Source: Halocatena pleomorpha
GTDB lineage: Archaea; Halobacteriota; Halobacteria; Halobacteriales; Haloarculaceae
Reading direction: 5' to 3'
NCBI RefSeq assembly: GCF_003862495.1
Contig: NZ_RRCH01000023.1
Span: 62,001 to 126,000, forward strand
DNA length: 64,000 nt
Shown one piece after another: positions 17,258 through 26,437 of the stretch. A model generated the notes under the pieces. It did no database searches. It saw only the letters and a program-made list of their open reading frames with translations, and was not told the DNA's origin. Position 1 is the first letter of the stretch. Every line of letters begins with the position of its first letter. A program made the translations under genes and the position numbers.

Positions 17258-18292
17258 ATGAAACAGATCGTCCAAACCGGTCCAGAAGCCGTAGAAGTAC
17301 AGCAAGGAAACCGTCCATCGCCCGATCCAAACGAGGTGTTGGTCCGCGTTCACACAGCCGGACTGTGTGGCAGTGACGCCCACGCCTACAGATACGACGG
17401 CGGGTATGAGTGGATTCCCATCCCTCGGATCATGGGTCACGAATACTCCGGGGAAGTCGTGTCGGTCGGTGAGGAGGTGACGAGCGTTTCGACCGGCCAG
17501 CGCGTTGTCGAGGAACCGATCCACCACTGTGGTGATTGCTTCCAGTGTGACAACGGTCAAGAAAACGTCTGTCAAAACTTCTCGATCACCGGGATGCATC
17601 GGGACGGCGCGTACGCCGAGTACACGGTTGTCGAACCTCACCATCTGCATTCGATCCCCGACGACGTGGGCCTCGGGTCCGCGGCGATCACGGAGCCGAC
17701 TAGCATTGCCGCCCGAGCGGTGTTCGATCAATCGAGCGTGACGCCTGGCGATACGGTGCTCGTCGAGGGACCTGGTCCCATCGGCTCGCTGATCGCATGT
17801 ATCACCGATTCGATGGGTGCGAACGTGCTCGTCTCCGGACTCGGACAGGATACGACGGCTCGACTCCCACGATTGGACTCGATTGGCGTCGATACGATCG
17901 ACGTGGAGTCAGAATCGATCGAAGAACGAGTCGACGAACGAACCGATGGACTCGGGTTCGATGTCGTCTTCGATACGACTGGCCACCGGAGCGGGATCGA
18001 AACCGCTGTCGAAGTCACCCGAAAGGGAGGTCAGGTCGTCGTCGTCGGACTGCCCGGTGATCCGAGTTCCCTGTTCATGACGCCACTTGTTCGGGGGGAG
18101 ATCGAGGTGAATACGTCGTACGGATCGACGTGGACGAACTTCGAACAAGCGCTCCGACTGATGGAAAACGGTGCGATCGATCCAGACGACATCGTTGACA
18201 CGTCTTTCTCGGTGTCGGAGCCGGCAACCGCCTTCGAAGCGTTCCTCGATTCGAAAACCATCAAACCCCTGTTCGACTTCGACGGGACGTAG
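17258..18292 (+). CDS. Zinc-dependent medium-chain alcohol/polyol dehydrogenase
   Basis: A 344-residue MDR-superfamily enzyme close to sorbitol/threonine dehydrogenases. Catalytic zinc ligands are Cys37 (AGLCGSD) and the His61-Glu62 pair (GHEYSGE). The structural zinc site is complete: Cys91, Cys94, Cys97 and Cys105. The coenzyme fold shows VEGPGPIGSL near residue 170. It probably oxidises a secondary hydroxyl of a sugar, sugar acid or polyol with NAD(P)+. In this locus it may act on rhamnose- or galacturonate-derived intermediates, but the known haloarchaeal rhamnose pathway uses a short-chain dehydrogenase, so the substrate is open. It has its own promoter and is followed by a strong hairpin at 18384-18404. 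Confidence 0.85.
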   Translation: MKQIVQTGPEAVEVQQGNRPSPDPNEVLVRVHTAGLCGSDAHAYRYDGGYEWIPIPRIMGHEYSGEVVSVGEEVTSVSTGQRVVEEPIHHCGDCFQCDNGQENVCQNFSITGMHRDGAYAEYTVVEPHHLHSIPDDVGLGSAAITEPTSIAARAVFDQSSVTPGDTVLVEGPGPIGSLIACITDSMGANVLVSGLGQDTTARLPRLDSIGVDTIDVESESIEERVDERTDGLGFDVVFDTTGHRSGIETAVEVTRKGGQVVVVGLPGDPSSLFMTPLVRGEIEVNTSYGSTWTNFEQALRLMENGAIDPDDIVDTSFSVSEPATAFEAFLDSKTIKPLFDFDGT

Positions 18293-18615
18293 GTCGTCCC
18301 GCATCACCGGATCGTTTCGTTTCCCAATCATGTTTCTAATCACTAGTACACCGGCTGCGTCCCCGCTGTTCGGTCCACCTGCGGCGTCCGGTCGTACCGG
18401 ACGCTTTCGGTGACCTACGAGACGTTTACTACCTGGGAATTACACACGTACACATGTAATAGATTCTGGCGTGACACCGATGTCGACGACAGTCTCAAGT
18501 TTCAGTGATCAATCCGTCCGGCATCGCCGGTTACGAAACTCGTTTTTCCCTCTATTCGACTGGCAAAAGGTTTTTAATAATTCACCATAAACTGACGTTG
18601 GAGGCGTTGACAGCA
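18293..18615. other. Intergenic region between dehydrogenase and RG lyase
   Basis: No gene. It holds the hairpin at 18384-18404 and, at 18571-18580, an AT-rich TTTTTAATAA box upstream of the PL11 start. In-frame codons from 18505 to 18615 precede the Tat signal and are not thought to be translated. Confidence 0.6.
18384..18407 (+). terminator. Perfect 8-bp hairpin followed by T residues
   Basis: GCGTCCGG (18384-18391) and CCGGACGC (18397-18404) pair perfectly around TCGTA and are followed by TTTC. It stands 92 bp after the dehydrogenase stop and about 210 bp before the PL11 start, a plausible transcript end. The T run is short, so an intrinsic terminator is likely but not certain. Confidence 0.5.
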
Positions 18616-20550
18616 ATGAATGACAGAGAGGCGGATGCAGGATCGGCATTCGGCAGTCTGAGTCGACGTTCGTTCGTCAGTGCGTCGGGAGCAGCGTTGG
18701 CCGCTGGTCTCGTCGGAACGAGCGGGACTGTGGGCGGGCGTGCTGTGCGTGATGAGCGTCCCCCACGACAGATGGAATCGCTCGATCGGGGGCTAGTAGC
18801 GGTGCCGACGGACGATGGGGTGTTGGTCCGCTGGCGACTTCTCGGAACCGATCCCGATCGGATCGGGTTCCACCTGTTTCGTGACGGGACGAAAGTGAAC
18901 AATGAACCAATCCGCGACCGCACGAACTACCTTGATGACGATGGAACGACAGCCTCGACGTACTCGGTGAAACCCATTGGTGTTGCGGAGTCCACTCAGA
19001 CGACGACCGTCTGGGACCGGAACTACCGCGAGATCCCGCTGAACAAACCGGCCGAAACGGTCGGCCACAACGGGGAAACGGTGACGTACAGCGCCAACGA
19101 CGCCAGCGTGGGCGATCTTACCGGCGATGGGAGCTACGACATCGTGCTCAAATGGACGCCGTCGAACGCGAAGGACAACGCTCACGATGGCTACACCGAG
19201 AACGTGTATCTCGATGGCTACCAACTCGACGGGACGTTCATGTGGCGGATCGATCTCGGTCGGAATATTCGCGCAGGGGCGCATTACACGCCGTATCTCG
19301 TCTACGATTTCGACGGCGATGGCGTCGCGGAAATCGCCGTGCGAACGTCGGACGGCGCTATCGATGGTACTGGCACGGCTATCGGTGATCCGGACGCCGA
19401 TTACCGCAACGAAACGGGACGGATCCTGACGGGACCGGAGTATCTCACCGTGTTCGACGGAGAGACGGGGGCGGAACGCGCGACGGTCGACTATCGGCCG
19501 GCTCGAGGCGATGTTTCGGATTGGGGTGACAGCTACGGCAACCGCGTCGATCGGTTCCTCGCGGGCGTCGCGTATCTGGACGGCGAACAGCCGAGCATCG
19601 TGATGACCCGTGGGTATTACGAGAAAACGATGTTGGCGGCGTTCGACTTCCGAGACGGTGAACTCACCGAACGGTGGGTGTTCGACAGCGACGATCCCGG
19701 CAACGGCGCGTACGCTGGGCAGGGCAATCACCAACTCAGCGTCGCGGATGTCGATAACGATGGATACGACGAGATCGTTTACGGTGCCATGGTCGTCGAT
19801 CACGACGGAACGGGACTGTACTCGACTGGTTGGGGCCACGGCGACGCGCTCCACGTCGGTGACTTCGATCCCGACCGGTCGGGACTGGAGGTCTTTCAGG
19901 TTCACGAGCCGACGACTGCACCGTACGGCGCGTCATTCCGGGACGCCGAGACAGGCGAGTTGCTCTGGGGGCAACACACCGGCGAAGACACTGGCCGGGG
20001 AATGATCGCTGATGTCGATCCGACCCACAAAGGAGCCGAAGCGTGGGGTTCGGGCGTCGACACGCACACCGTTGCTGGGGAGTCGATCGCTGACCCCATC
20101 CCGTCGATCAATTTCGGCATCTGGTGGACGGGAGATCTCCAGCGGGAACTCCTTGATCACGACTGGGATGGGGACGCCGAAATCGGGGTGGGGAAGATCG
20201 ATCGGTGGAACCACGAGACAACAGAGCTTGAGACCCTGCTCACCTTCGAGGGAACGTATTCGAACAATTATACGAAGGGAACGCCCTGTCTATCGGCGGA
20301 CATTCTCGGTGACTGGCGCGAGGAGGTGCTCTGGCGGACCGAAGACAGCAGCGCGCTTCGGGTCTATACGACGACACACCCGACCGAACACCGGATACCC
20401 ACGCTGATGCATGATCCCCAGTATCGAACGAGTGTGGCGTGGCAGAACGCGGGATACAATCAGCCACCACATCCGAGCTTCTATCTCGGGACCGGCATGG
20501 ATGACCCGCCGATGCCGAACATCGAACCAGCCCGCGACGGGAATCCGTAG
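18616..20550 (+). CDS. Secreted rhamnogalacturonan lyase, polysaccharide lyase family 11
   Basis: A 644-residue exported enzyme expected to cut the rhamnose-galacturonate backbone of RG-I by beta-elimination. A Tat signal (LSRRSFVSASGAALAAGLVG) opens the protein from the ATG at 18616. The body matches YesW/YesX-type PL11: GLVAVPTDDGVLVRWRLLG (N-terminal beta domain), then propeller blades with DxDGDG calcium loops (DLTGDGSYDIVLKW, YDFDGDGVAEIAVRTSDG, DVDNDGYDEIVYGAM), IWWTGDLQRELLDH, and the C-terminal SADILGDWREEVLWRT. Such blades bind calcium in the Bacillus enzymes. No extra binding module. It is the clearest marker that the locus targets RG-I and not only homogalacturonan. Confidence 0.95.
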   Translation: MNDREADAGSAFGSLSRRSFVSASGAALAAGLVGTSGTVGGRAVRDERPPRQMESLDRGLVAVPTDDGVLVRWRLLGTDPDRIGFHLFRDGTKVNNEPIRDRTNYLDDDGTTASTYSVKPIGVAESTQTTTVWDRNYREIPLNKPAETVGHNGETVTYSANDASVGDLTGDGSYDIVLKWTPSNAKDNAHDGYTENVYLDGYQLDGTFMWRIDLGRNIRAGAHYTPYLVYDFDGDGVAEIAVRTSDGAIDGTGTAIGDPDADYRNETGRILTGPEYLTVFDGETGAERATVDYRPARGDVSDWGDSYGNRVDRFLAGVAYLDGEQPSIVMTRGYYEKTMLAAFDFRDGELTERWVFDSDDPGNGAYAGQGNHQLSVADVDNDGYDEIVYGAMVVDHDGTGLYSTGWGHGDALHVGDFDPDRSGLEVFQVHEPTTAPYGASFRDAETGELLWGQHTGEDTGRGMIADVDPTHKGAEAWGSGVDTHTVAGESIADPIPSINFGIWWTGDLQRELLDHDWDGDAEIGVGKIDRWNHETTELETLLTFEGTYSNNYTKGTPCLSADILGDWREEVLWRTEDSSALRVYTTTHPTEHRIPTLMHDPQYRTSVAWQNAGYNQPPHPSFYLGTGMDDPPMPNIEPARDGNP

Positions 20551-20662
20551 CGATAGTACGGAACAACATCCTCCTGTATTGTTCCCGCATAGGGAACCAT
20601 TGGCACCGAGCCGCGATTCCCCCGGACGAAAACTATTTGATCGTTTGCACACAGTGTCGGTT

Positions 20663-21754
20663 ATGGAACGGATTACGCTCGGGATCATCGGGTGTGGAAC
20701 GATCAGCGACGTGTATTTCGAGACTGCAACCGAATTCGACGTGCTTGAGGTCGTGGCGTGTGCCGATCTGGCGACCGAACGGGCCGAGGCGAAGGCAGAG
20801 CAGTATGGGTGTCGCGTTCTCACAACTGATGCACTGCTCGCTGATTCGGAAATCGATGTCGCGGTGATCCTGACGCCGCCCTCGACGCACGGTGACCTCC
20901 TCATGCGAGCACTAGAGAATGATACGCACGCGTACACTGAGAAGCCGTTAGCGACTTCGATGCACCAAGGAACTGAGATCGTCCGGACAGCACAAGAGAA
21001 GGATCTCCTCGTGGGGAGTGCCCCTGACACCGTCCTCGGAAGCGGGCTACAGACCTGTCGTGACGTGCTTGATTCGGGGCGGATCGGTGATCCGGTCGGT
21101 GCTGTTGCAGCGTGGGCCAGTCCTGGACACGAACATTGGCATCCGGATCCGGATTTCTACTACCAAGAGGGGGGCGGTCCGTTGTTCGACATGGGACCGT
21201 ACTACCTCACGGCACTCATCGCGCTCCTCGGTCCGGCGAGTGCTGTCGCAGGCACCACGACCACGGCGACTGACGAGCGGACGATCACCAGCGAACCAAG
21301 GTGGGGAGAAACGATCGACGTGGCGGTACCGACCCACGAGACCGGAACGATCACGTTCGAAAACGGAAGCGTCGGAACGGTGTTGATGAGCTTCGATGTC
21401 TGGGAGTCGTCCACAACGGGCTTTGAGATCCACGGAACAGAGGGATCCCTTCAGCTCACCAATCCGAATCGGTTCGACGGCGCACCCCGTGTCCGTGTCC
21501 GAGGAGCGGACGAGACGCAGGAAGTTTCGGTGACTCGCAACCAGTCGAGACAGCAGCGTGGACTCGGGTTAGTGGATCTCGCGTACGCCCTCACAACCGA
21601 CTGGCACCACCGGACCAGCGCGGCGTTGGCGCTCCACGTGCTCGATATCATGACGGGGATCCGCGATTCGGGGGCAGAACACGACTACGTCGAACTCTCA
21701 AGCACGCTCGAACGACCGCCAGCCGTTCCGGACGACTTCCCGAACAGTCCCTAA
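20663..21754 (+). CDS. Gfo/Idh/MocA-family sugar oxidoreductase
   Basis: A 363-residue protein from the ATG at 20663; the open frame continues upstream but overlaps the PL11 gene, and an AT-rich box (20629-20638) sits 25-34 bp before this ATG. The Rossmann domain has IGCGTISDVYF and the catalytic-region EKPLATSMHQG; the C-terminal domain has DMGPYYLTAL, a variant of the usual DxGxH motif with Tyr where His is common. Members oxidise or reduce sugar hydroxyls with NAD(P), often at C3. It converges on the GH4 gene with only 13 bp between stops. A role with GH4 and ThuA in keto-sugar chemistry is conceivable; the substrate is unknown. Confidence 0.87.
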   Translation: MERITLGIIGCGTISDVYFETATEFDVLEVVACADLATERAEAKAEQYGCRVLTTDALLADSEIDVAVILTPPSTHGDLLMRALENDTHAYTEKPLATSMHQGTEIVRTAQEKDLLVGSAPDTVLGSGLQTCRDVLDSGRIGDPVGAVAAWASPGHEHWHPDPDFYYQEGGGPLFDMGPYYLTALIALLGPASAVAGTTTTATDERTITSEPRWGETIDVAVPTHETGTITFENGSVGTVLMSFDVWESSTTGFEIHGTEGSLQLTNPNRFDGAPRVRVRGADETQEVSVTRNQSRQQRGLGLVDLAYALTTDWHHRTSAALALHVLDIMTGIRDSGAEHDYVELSSTLERPPAVPDDFPNSP

Positions 21755-21767
21755 GCGGTGGCGGTGC

Positions 21768-23192
21768 TCACTCTAAGACTGTCGCGTTCTGGAGATCATA
21801 GTCGGTGAAGTACTCGCGCTCGATCTCCACAAGCCGAGTGAACAGCTCTTCTGCGTGTTCCCGCTTGAGGGTTACGAGTGGGTCGTTGAGGAACGCTTGG
21901 AACGCGAGATCGAGATCACCCCCGATCCCAGCTTCGATGAGCGTCTCCTGATTAGTGACGTGGCGCTTGACCATGCTGTGGATCTCGCCGGGCAAATCGC
22001 CGGCACACAGCGGTGTAACGCCTTTTCCAGTGAGCAAGGCGTTCGTTTCGACGATGATATCCTCCGGAAGGTTGCTGATCTGTCCTTGATTGGGATAGTT
22101 GAGGTGGGTCTTGAACGGTTCGATGCCTAACAATGCGCGCATGATCTCGATGGCTTCTTCGCCCGACTCGGTGAACTCGAATTCGTCTACGCGCGCGGCC
22201 ATCATCTTATCGGGCGTCTCCCCGCCGACGCGGGCAGAACTGGGCGTGAGCCGAATCCCCCAGCGCTGGATCTCTTCGGGCGCATCGATCGAGAGGTACC
22301 ACGGGACGAACTCCGCGAGGTGTCGGTCGCCCGCCGCACCGAGTACGCCGAACCGGTCGTACAGATCAAACGCGATTTGGAACTGATTAGTCCAGTAGGA
22401 TTCATCCGCCATGTCGCCGGGTTCGTAGCCGGGAAGGGGCTTGCGGCGTTCGAGTTCCGCATCGAGATAACCGTACAGGTCGTGACCGGCCCAGTCGGCC
22501 GCGTCGATCCACGTGAAGTGGTTGATCCCCTTGACGGTCACGTCAATCTCCTCGCGGTCGATATCCTCGGCCGTCTTGATGTACCGCTCAGCGATCTCTG
22601 CGAACAGTTCCTGAAACGGGTGAACTTCATGACAGAGGCCGATAGCGTTGATGTCGGGAAACTCCGCGTACAGCGCGCGAGTACAGACCGTCATCGGATT
22701 GGTGTAGTTGATTACCCACGCGTCAGGACATTCCTCGCGGACTGTGGCAGCGATCTCCCGGTACTGCGGGATGGCTCGCAGCGCCCGTATCGTGCCACCG
22801 GGACCGACCGTATCGCCCACCGTCTGATAGACGCCGTACTCTTGGGGCACGTCGAGATCGTGTTTGAACGTCTCGTCGGGTGGGTCCTGAATCGAGCAGA
22901 CGACGAAATCCGCAGCCGACAGCGTGGCGTCCATCTCTTGATACGCCTCGAATCGCCATTCACCGACCGCGTCCGCCCGTTCCATCACGCGGTTCCCGAA
23001 TTCGGCGTTTCGTGTGGCCGCTTCGTAGTCGACATCGTACAGGGCGACCTCTCCGCTGAGGTCCGAACATTGCCCCAGATCATTGATGAGGGTGTGCGCC
23101 CATCCTTGACTTCCTCCACCAACGTAGCCGATTTTCAACTCCGACGCCGAGGCTGACGCTCCATTCTGAAGCCCGAGCTCGTGCATACACAT
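21768..23192 (-). CDS. GH4 family glycosidase, probable alpha-galacturonidase (LplD-like)
   Basis: An NAD+ and Mn2+ dependent glycosidase of family 4, about 474 residues from the ATG at 23192. The frame reaches 23234, but a TATA-like CTATAAAT at 23251-23258 is too close for that start; 23186 is another option. Visible motifs are the nucleotide-binding IGYVGGGSQGW, INYTNPM, and the metal-ligand motif CHEV, which distinguishes alpha-galacturonidases from CHSV alpha-galactosidases and CHG-type alpha-glucuronidases. Family chemistry goes through transient C3 oxidation. No signal peptide. It would release galacturonate from the ends of saturated oligomers, complementing PL22 and GH78. Specificity from CHEV is an inference from the Bacillus enzyme. 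Confidence 0.88.
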   Translation of the reverse strand: MCMHELGLQNGASASASELKIGYVGGGSQGWAHTLINDLGQCSDLSGEVALYDVDYEAATRNAEFGNRVMERADAVGEWRFEAYQEMDATLSAADFVVCSIQDPPDETFKHDLDVPQEYGVYQTVGDTVGPGGTIRALRAIPQYREIAATVREECPDAWVINYTNPMTVCTRALYAEFPDINAIGLCHEVHPFQELFAEIAERYIKTAEDIDREEIDVTVKGINHFTWIDAADWAGHDLYGYLDAELERRKPLPGYEPGDMADESYWTNQFQIAFDLYDRFGVLGAAGDRHLAEFVPWYLSIDAPEEIQRWGIRLTPSSARVGGETPDKMMAARVDEFEFTESGEEAIEIMRALLGIEPFKTHLNYPNQGQISNLPEDIIVETNALLTGKGVTPLCAGDLPGEIHSMVKRHVTNQETLIEAGIGGDLDLAFQAFLNDPLVTLKREHAEELFTRLVEIEREYFTDYDLQNATVLE

Positions 23193-23327
23193 GTGATTGG
23201 AATGCAGAGAGATATAGCTGTTGGCACCCGGCATGCGTCTGGTGTTATCAATTTATAGTCATGAACGCTGGTGAGAAGCGTGATGCGCAGCTCTGTTGGG
23301 AAGTCACCTGAGAACTGTAGGTGGCCC

Positions 23328-23969
23328 TTACTTGCTCCCGGCCCAACGGATCCCTCGGACGAGCAGCGATCGGACGCCGTCGGTGGCGAACGCAGGCTGT
23401 CCGTGTCCGAGTGAACAGTAGAACACCCGTCCGTCTCCGTACGGTTTTACCCACGCGACCGGCATGTCTCCGTTTTCGGGGTGGTCCATCCGAGCCAGCA
23501 CCCGCACGTCATCATGAGCGACGACGTACGGCTCGTCCCAAACAGTAAACCCACTGAGTCCGGCCGACACCGGATGATGGCTGTCGACGATGTTCACGTC
23601 GAACGTCCCTTGCTCAGGGTGGGTTAGAAAGTGCCCGCCGAGTAACGCCCGGAGATCGGGGAACGGCTCCTCGCGCGTCCCGTCGGCCACGGTCGTGAGA
23701 TCGGCGGCGCAGTGGATCCCAACGTACCCCCCACCGTTTTCGACGAACGAAAGCAGTCCGGAACGTTGGTCGTCGGTAAACGTGCTGTCGGTCGTGTAGT
23801 CGATCAAAACGTCGTAATCGGTTGGATCACACAACTCATCGCGGTCGGTCGTCAGCTCAACACTGATCCCGTCTGCGTTGATCGCCCGGCGAAGCGATGG
23901 GCCGATCCGTTCGAGCTGATGGAACGGAAAGCGGTTCCCGCCGATCACAACTGCTTGTATCTCTGACAT
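23328..23969 (-). CDS. ThuA-like domain protein
   Basis: A 213-residue protein made almost wholly of a ThuA-like fold related to class-I amidotransferases. It opens with a VVIGGNRFPFH strand-loop, has YDVLIDYTTD, then GGGYVGIHCAAD and LLGGHFLTHPEQGTF with conserved His residues, and ends with GRVFYCSLGHGQPAF. ThuA proteins act with a Gfo/Idh/MocA partner (ThuB) in trehalose/sucrose catabolism through 3-keto sugars; the exact reaction of ThuA is poorly defined. It sits 135 bp upstream of GH4 on the same strand and near a Gfo/Idh/MocA gene, so a related sugar-acid function is reasonable but unproven. Confidence 0.8.
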   Translation of the reverse strand: MSEIQAVVIGGNRFPFHQLERIGPSLRRAINADGISVELTTDRDELCDPTDYDVLIDYTTDSTFTDDQRSGLLSFVENGGGYVGIHCAADLTTVADGTREEPFPDLRALLGGHFLTHPEQGTFDVNIVDSHHPVSAGLSGFTVWDEPYVVAHDDVRVLARMDHPENGDMPVAWVKPYGDGRVFYCSLGHGQPAFATDGVRSLLVRGIRWAGSK

Positions 23970-24391
23970 TCGTTTCGGACCACTGCACCGCAGTACCTAA
24001 TAGCTGTCGTCCGCTGAGCGTGGCGAAAGGAATTTCCCCGCTGTACAGTGATTAGCCAGTAGCTGGTCGGTGAACCGAGTAGATCAACGCCGAGGTGTAG
24101 AGGAATTAGAAATAGATTCCCGTATTCTGTGCACTGCTCTTTTTGGAGTTCTCATTTTTACCACTCTGTATCATTATTATCTATATTTCACATGACCGTT
24201 TAACTGTGTAGATTCTATATGGGTGTATCTAGACCACATCTCTGAACTTTTTCGACTGGCCATTAGAAGTGACATTCATTCTGATTGAGTAAATACTTTC
24301 AAATGATTGGTGGTATATCCGGAGAACCCAATCGTTCATACTACAGGTGCGGGGATGGCGGACAACAGCGGAGATATCGTATCCCTTCTGA
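23970..24391. other. AT-rich boundary between the pectin locus and the acyl-CoA region
   Basis: No gene I can support. The palindrome CTGTACAG (24041-24048) lies 72-79 bp upstream of the ThuA start. From about 24110 to 24300 the sequence is distinctly AT-rich. A 68-codon minus-strand frame (24229-24435) runs into the esterase gene in another frame and has no family features. Confidence 0.55.
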
Positions 24392-25363
24392 TCAGTTGTC
24401 GAACGTGTCCGTGAGATCACTGGCCAACTCCTCAAGACACGCCTCGGCGTTAGAAGCGACGCCAGTCATGCTGAGAAAGCCGTGAATCATTGTTTCGTAG
24501 TTGCGGTGAGTCACGTCGACACCGTCCGCTGCCAGCCGGCGAGCGTACTCGATTCCGTCGTCACGCAGGGGATCGAACCCGGCGGTGACGACCGACGCTG
24601 GTGGCAGGCCGGACAGATCTCGCGCCAACAGCGGGGCCGCGTACTCGTTGCGGGCGTGAATTGGATCTTGCACGTAGTTCCGCTGGAACCACTCCATTTC
24701 ATCAGCTTCGAGGAAATACCCTTCGGCGTTCTCCTCGTAGCTCGCCGGCTGAGAGATGACAGAGGTCGTTCCGACAGCAGGATAGATCAGGAGCTGCCGG
24801 TCGATCTCCGGTCCATCACGGTCGTTTGCCAACAGCGTGAGGCTGGCCGTCAGATTGCCCCCAGCGCTGTCGCCGCCGACCGCGAGCCGTTCGGGATCGC
24901 CACCCAGATCGTCGGCGTAGCGTTCTGCCCACTCCAGTGCCGCGTAACTGTCCTTTACAGCCGCCGGAAACGGGTGTTCGGGAGCAAGCCGGTAGTCGAC
25001 GCTGAGAACGAGCGCCTCCGCTCGGTTGGCGAGTGCGGTGCAGACGTTGTCGTGGCTGTCGAGATCACCCAACACGAACCCGCCACCGTGTAAAAAGAGA
25101 AGAACTGGGAGATCGTCCGCCGGAGTCGGTTTGTACAGCCGGATCGTAATCGGTTCGTCCGGTCCTTCGATCTCGATGTCCTGCGTGTAATGGACTGATT
25201 CGCTCTCGGTGAACTCGTTCATCGCTTCAAACTGTTCCCGAGCCGCCTGCGGTGTGAGTGCCGGAAGTGGTGGCACATCTTGTTCGTCCATCACGTCCAA
25301 GACCGTCTTGATCTCCGGATCTAGTGCCTCGGCTTTCACCGGCGTGTCATCAATCGTCATCGT
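24392..25363 (-). CDS. Alpha/beta hydrolase, hormone-sensitive-lipase type esterase
   Basis: A 323-residue cytoplasmic esterase of the HSL (family IV) group from the ATG at 25363. The oxyanion motif HGGG is at 91-94, the nucleophile elbow GDSAGG at 163-168 (Ser165), with the usual SVDYRLAPEHPFPAA between them. The acid is expected in AGFDPLRDDG and the His in MIHGF near the C-terminus. Such enzymes hydrolyse short acyl esters or serve as lactone or carbamate hydrolases in catabolic clusters. It is 152 bp downstream of the IclR gene in the same direction and begins the acyl-CoA region. The natural substrate is unknown. Confidence 0.9.
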   Translation of the reverse strand, partial: TMTIDDTPVKAEALDPEIKTVLDVMDEQDVPPLPALTPQAAREQFEAMNEFTESESVHYTQDIEIEGPDEPITIRLYKPTPADDLPVLLFLHGGGFVLGDLDSHDNVCTALANRAEALVLSVDYRLAPEHPFPAAVKDSYAALEWAERYADDLGGDPERLAVGGDSAGGNLTASLTLLANDRDGPEIDRQLLIYPAVGTTSVISQPASYEENAEGYFLEADEMEWFQRNYVQDPIHARNEYAAPLLARDLSGLPPASVVTAGFDPLRDDGIEYARRLAADGVDVTHRNYETMIHGFLSMTGVASNAEACLEELASDLTDTFDN

Positions 25364-25542
25364 GCGCAGAGAGATACAGCGCACGCTCACTTAAATCATC
25401 TACTCTGATAAAACGTCGGCGTCGGTGCTGTAACCGTATTTCGCCGGTGGTTCCGTTCTGGTGTATGGTGAACGCCGGGCGGTCGGTGTTTCGACTGGGG
25501 CGGACACTGCTGTAACAGTACGTAGCTGATATCGATGGCTAT

Positions 25543-26310
25543 CTACCTGTTAAACGATAGATCGACTTCGATCGCGTTGGCGGCTGACAGGAGTCGACTC
25601 GGGAGATCCCGCTGGTGCCAGTCACCTTCTAGGCGCATCGCTGGGCCTGAAAGCGAGACCGCGCCGCGAACGTCGCCGTCGTCTACGATCGGAACCCCGA
25701 TTGCTGTAACACCTGTTCGATACTCCTCTCGATTGAAGAAGTATCCTCGATCACGACCCGCACGGAGTTCGTCGTACAGTCGCTCTCGGTCCGTGATCGT
25801 GTTCTCGGTAAACTGTTTGAGTCCCCACCGATCGAGGATCTCCTCGACGCGAGGGTGGGGTAAGTGAGCGAGAATCGCCTTCCCGGATGACGAACAGTGC
25901 ATGTAGGAGTGCGTTCCGACCCTGATGTCCGTCTGTACCGATCGGTCGCCCGCAGCGACACAGAGCGCCGTCGCAAGTCCGTGCTGTTCAACCATGCAGA
26001 ACACTCGTTCACCGGTTTTTTCCGCTACTTCCTCGACGACAGGCTGCGTCACCGTGTACAGCGACTGTGACCGTTTAACGTATTCACCGAAGTTCACGAA
26101 CCGAAGGCCGAGTTCGTACTGATCATCCCCAGAGACGACGAACCCGTTTCGCGCCAACGTCGCCAAATGCGCGTGCGCAGTGCTTTTCGACATATCGAGA
26201 TGATCGGCCAGTTCGGTAACGCCTGCGCCGTCCAGCTTCCACAGCGCTTCGATGATCGAAAGCGTCTTTTCGATTGATGTGAGCGTTTTCGGTGTGTCGT
26301 CGGTGCTCAT
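25543..26310 (-). CDS. IclR-family transcriptional regulator
   Basis: A 255-residue regulator. An N-terminal winged helix-turn-helix (about 10-70, with GVTELADHLDMSKSTAHAHL as recognition region) is joined to the IclR effector domain (about 85-250), where MVEQHGLATALCV and the MHCSSSGKAILAHLP segment are diagnostic. I chose ATG 26310 because the helix-turn-helix begins soon after; residues encoded before it look random. It diverges from an acyl-CoA ligase gene, whose promoter carries the perfect inverted repeat at 26438-26457, a natural candidate for its operator. IclR proteins usually sense small carboxylates or aromatic intermediates. Confidence 0.92.
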   Translation of the reverse strand: MSTDDTPKTLTSIEKTLSIIEALWKLDGAGVTELADHLDMSKSTAHAHLATLARNGFVVSGDDQYELGLRFVNFGEYVKRSQSLYTVTQPVVEEVAEKTGERVFCMVEQHGLATALCVAAGDRSVQTDIRVGTHSYMHCSSSGKAILAHLPHPRVEEILDRWGLKQFTENTITDRERLYDELRAGRDRGYFFNREEYRTGVTAIGVPIVDDGDVRGAVSLSGPAMRLEGDWHQRDLPSRLLSAANAIEVDLSFNR

Positions 26311-26437
26311 ATTTGTTCTTTTGTTCCAACTCAGTATAAGCTTGTTCGATATTGTAGAACACACTGGCGGTCAGCGACGATCTTCCCGTCTGTTCGCCCC
26401 CGCGGTGCTCATCGATAGGCAAAGGTTTTTGAGAACC

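Noticed and set aside
18793-19905. 370-codon minus-strand frame
   Set aside because: Antisense to the PL11 gene, whose calcium loops and family motifs are clear.
20411-20662. N-terminal extension of the Gfo/Idh/MocA protein
   Set aside because: It overlaps the PL11 gene end in another frame, and the Rossmann start MERITLGIIGCG marks the proper beginning at 20663.
24229-24435. 68-codon minus-strand frame in the AT-rich boundary
   Set aside because: Runs into the esterase gene out of frame, no ribosome site or family feature.
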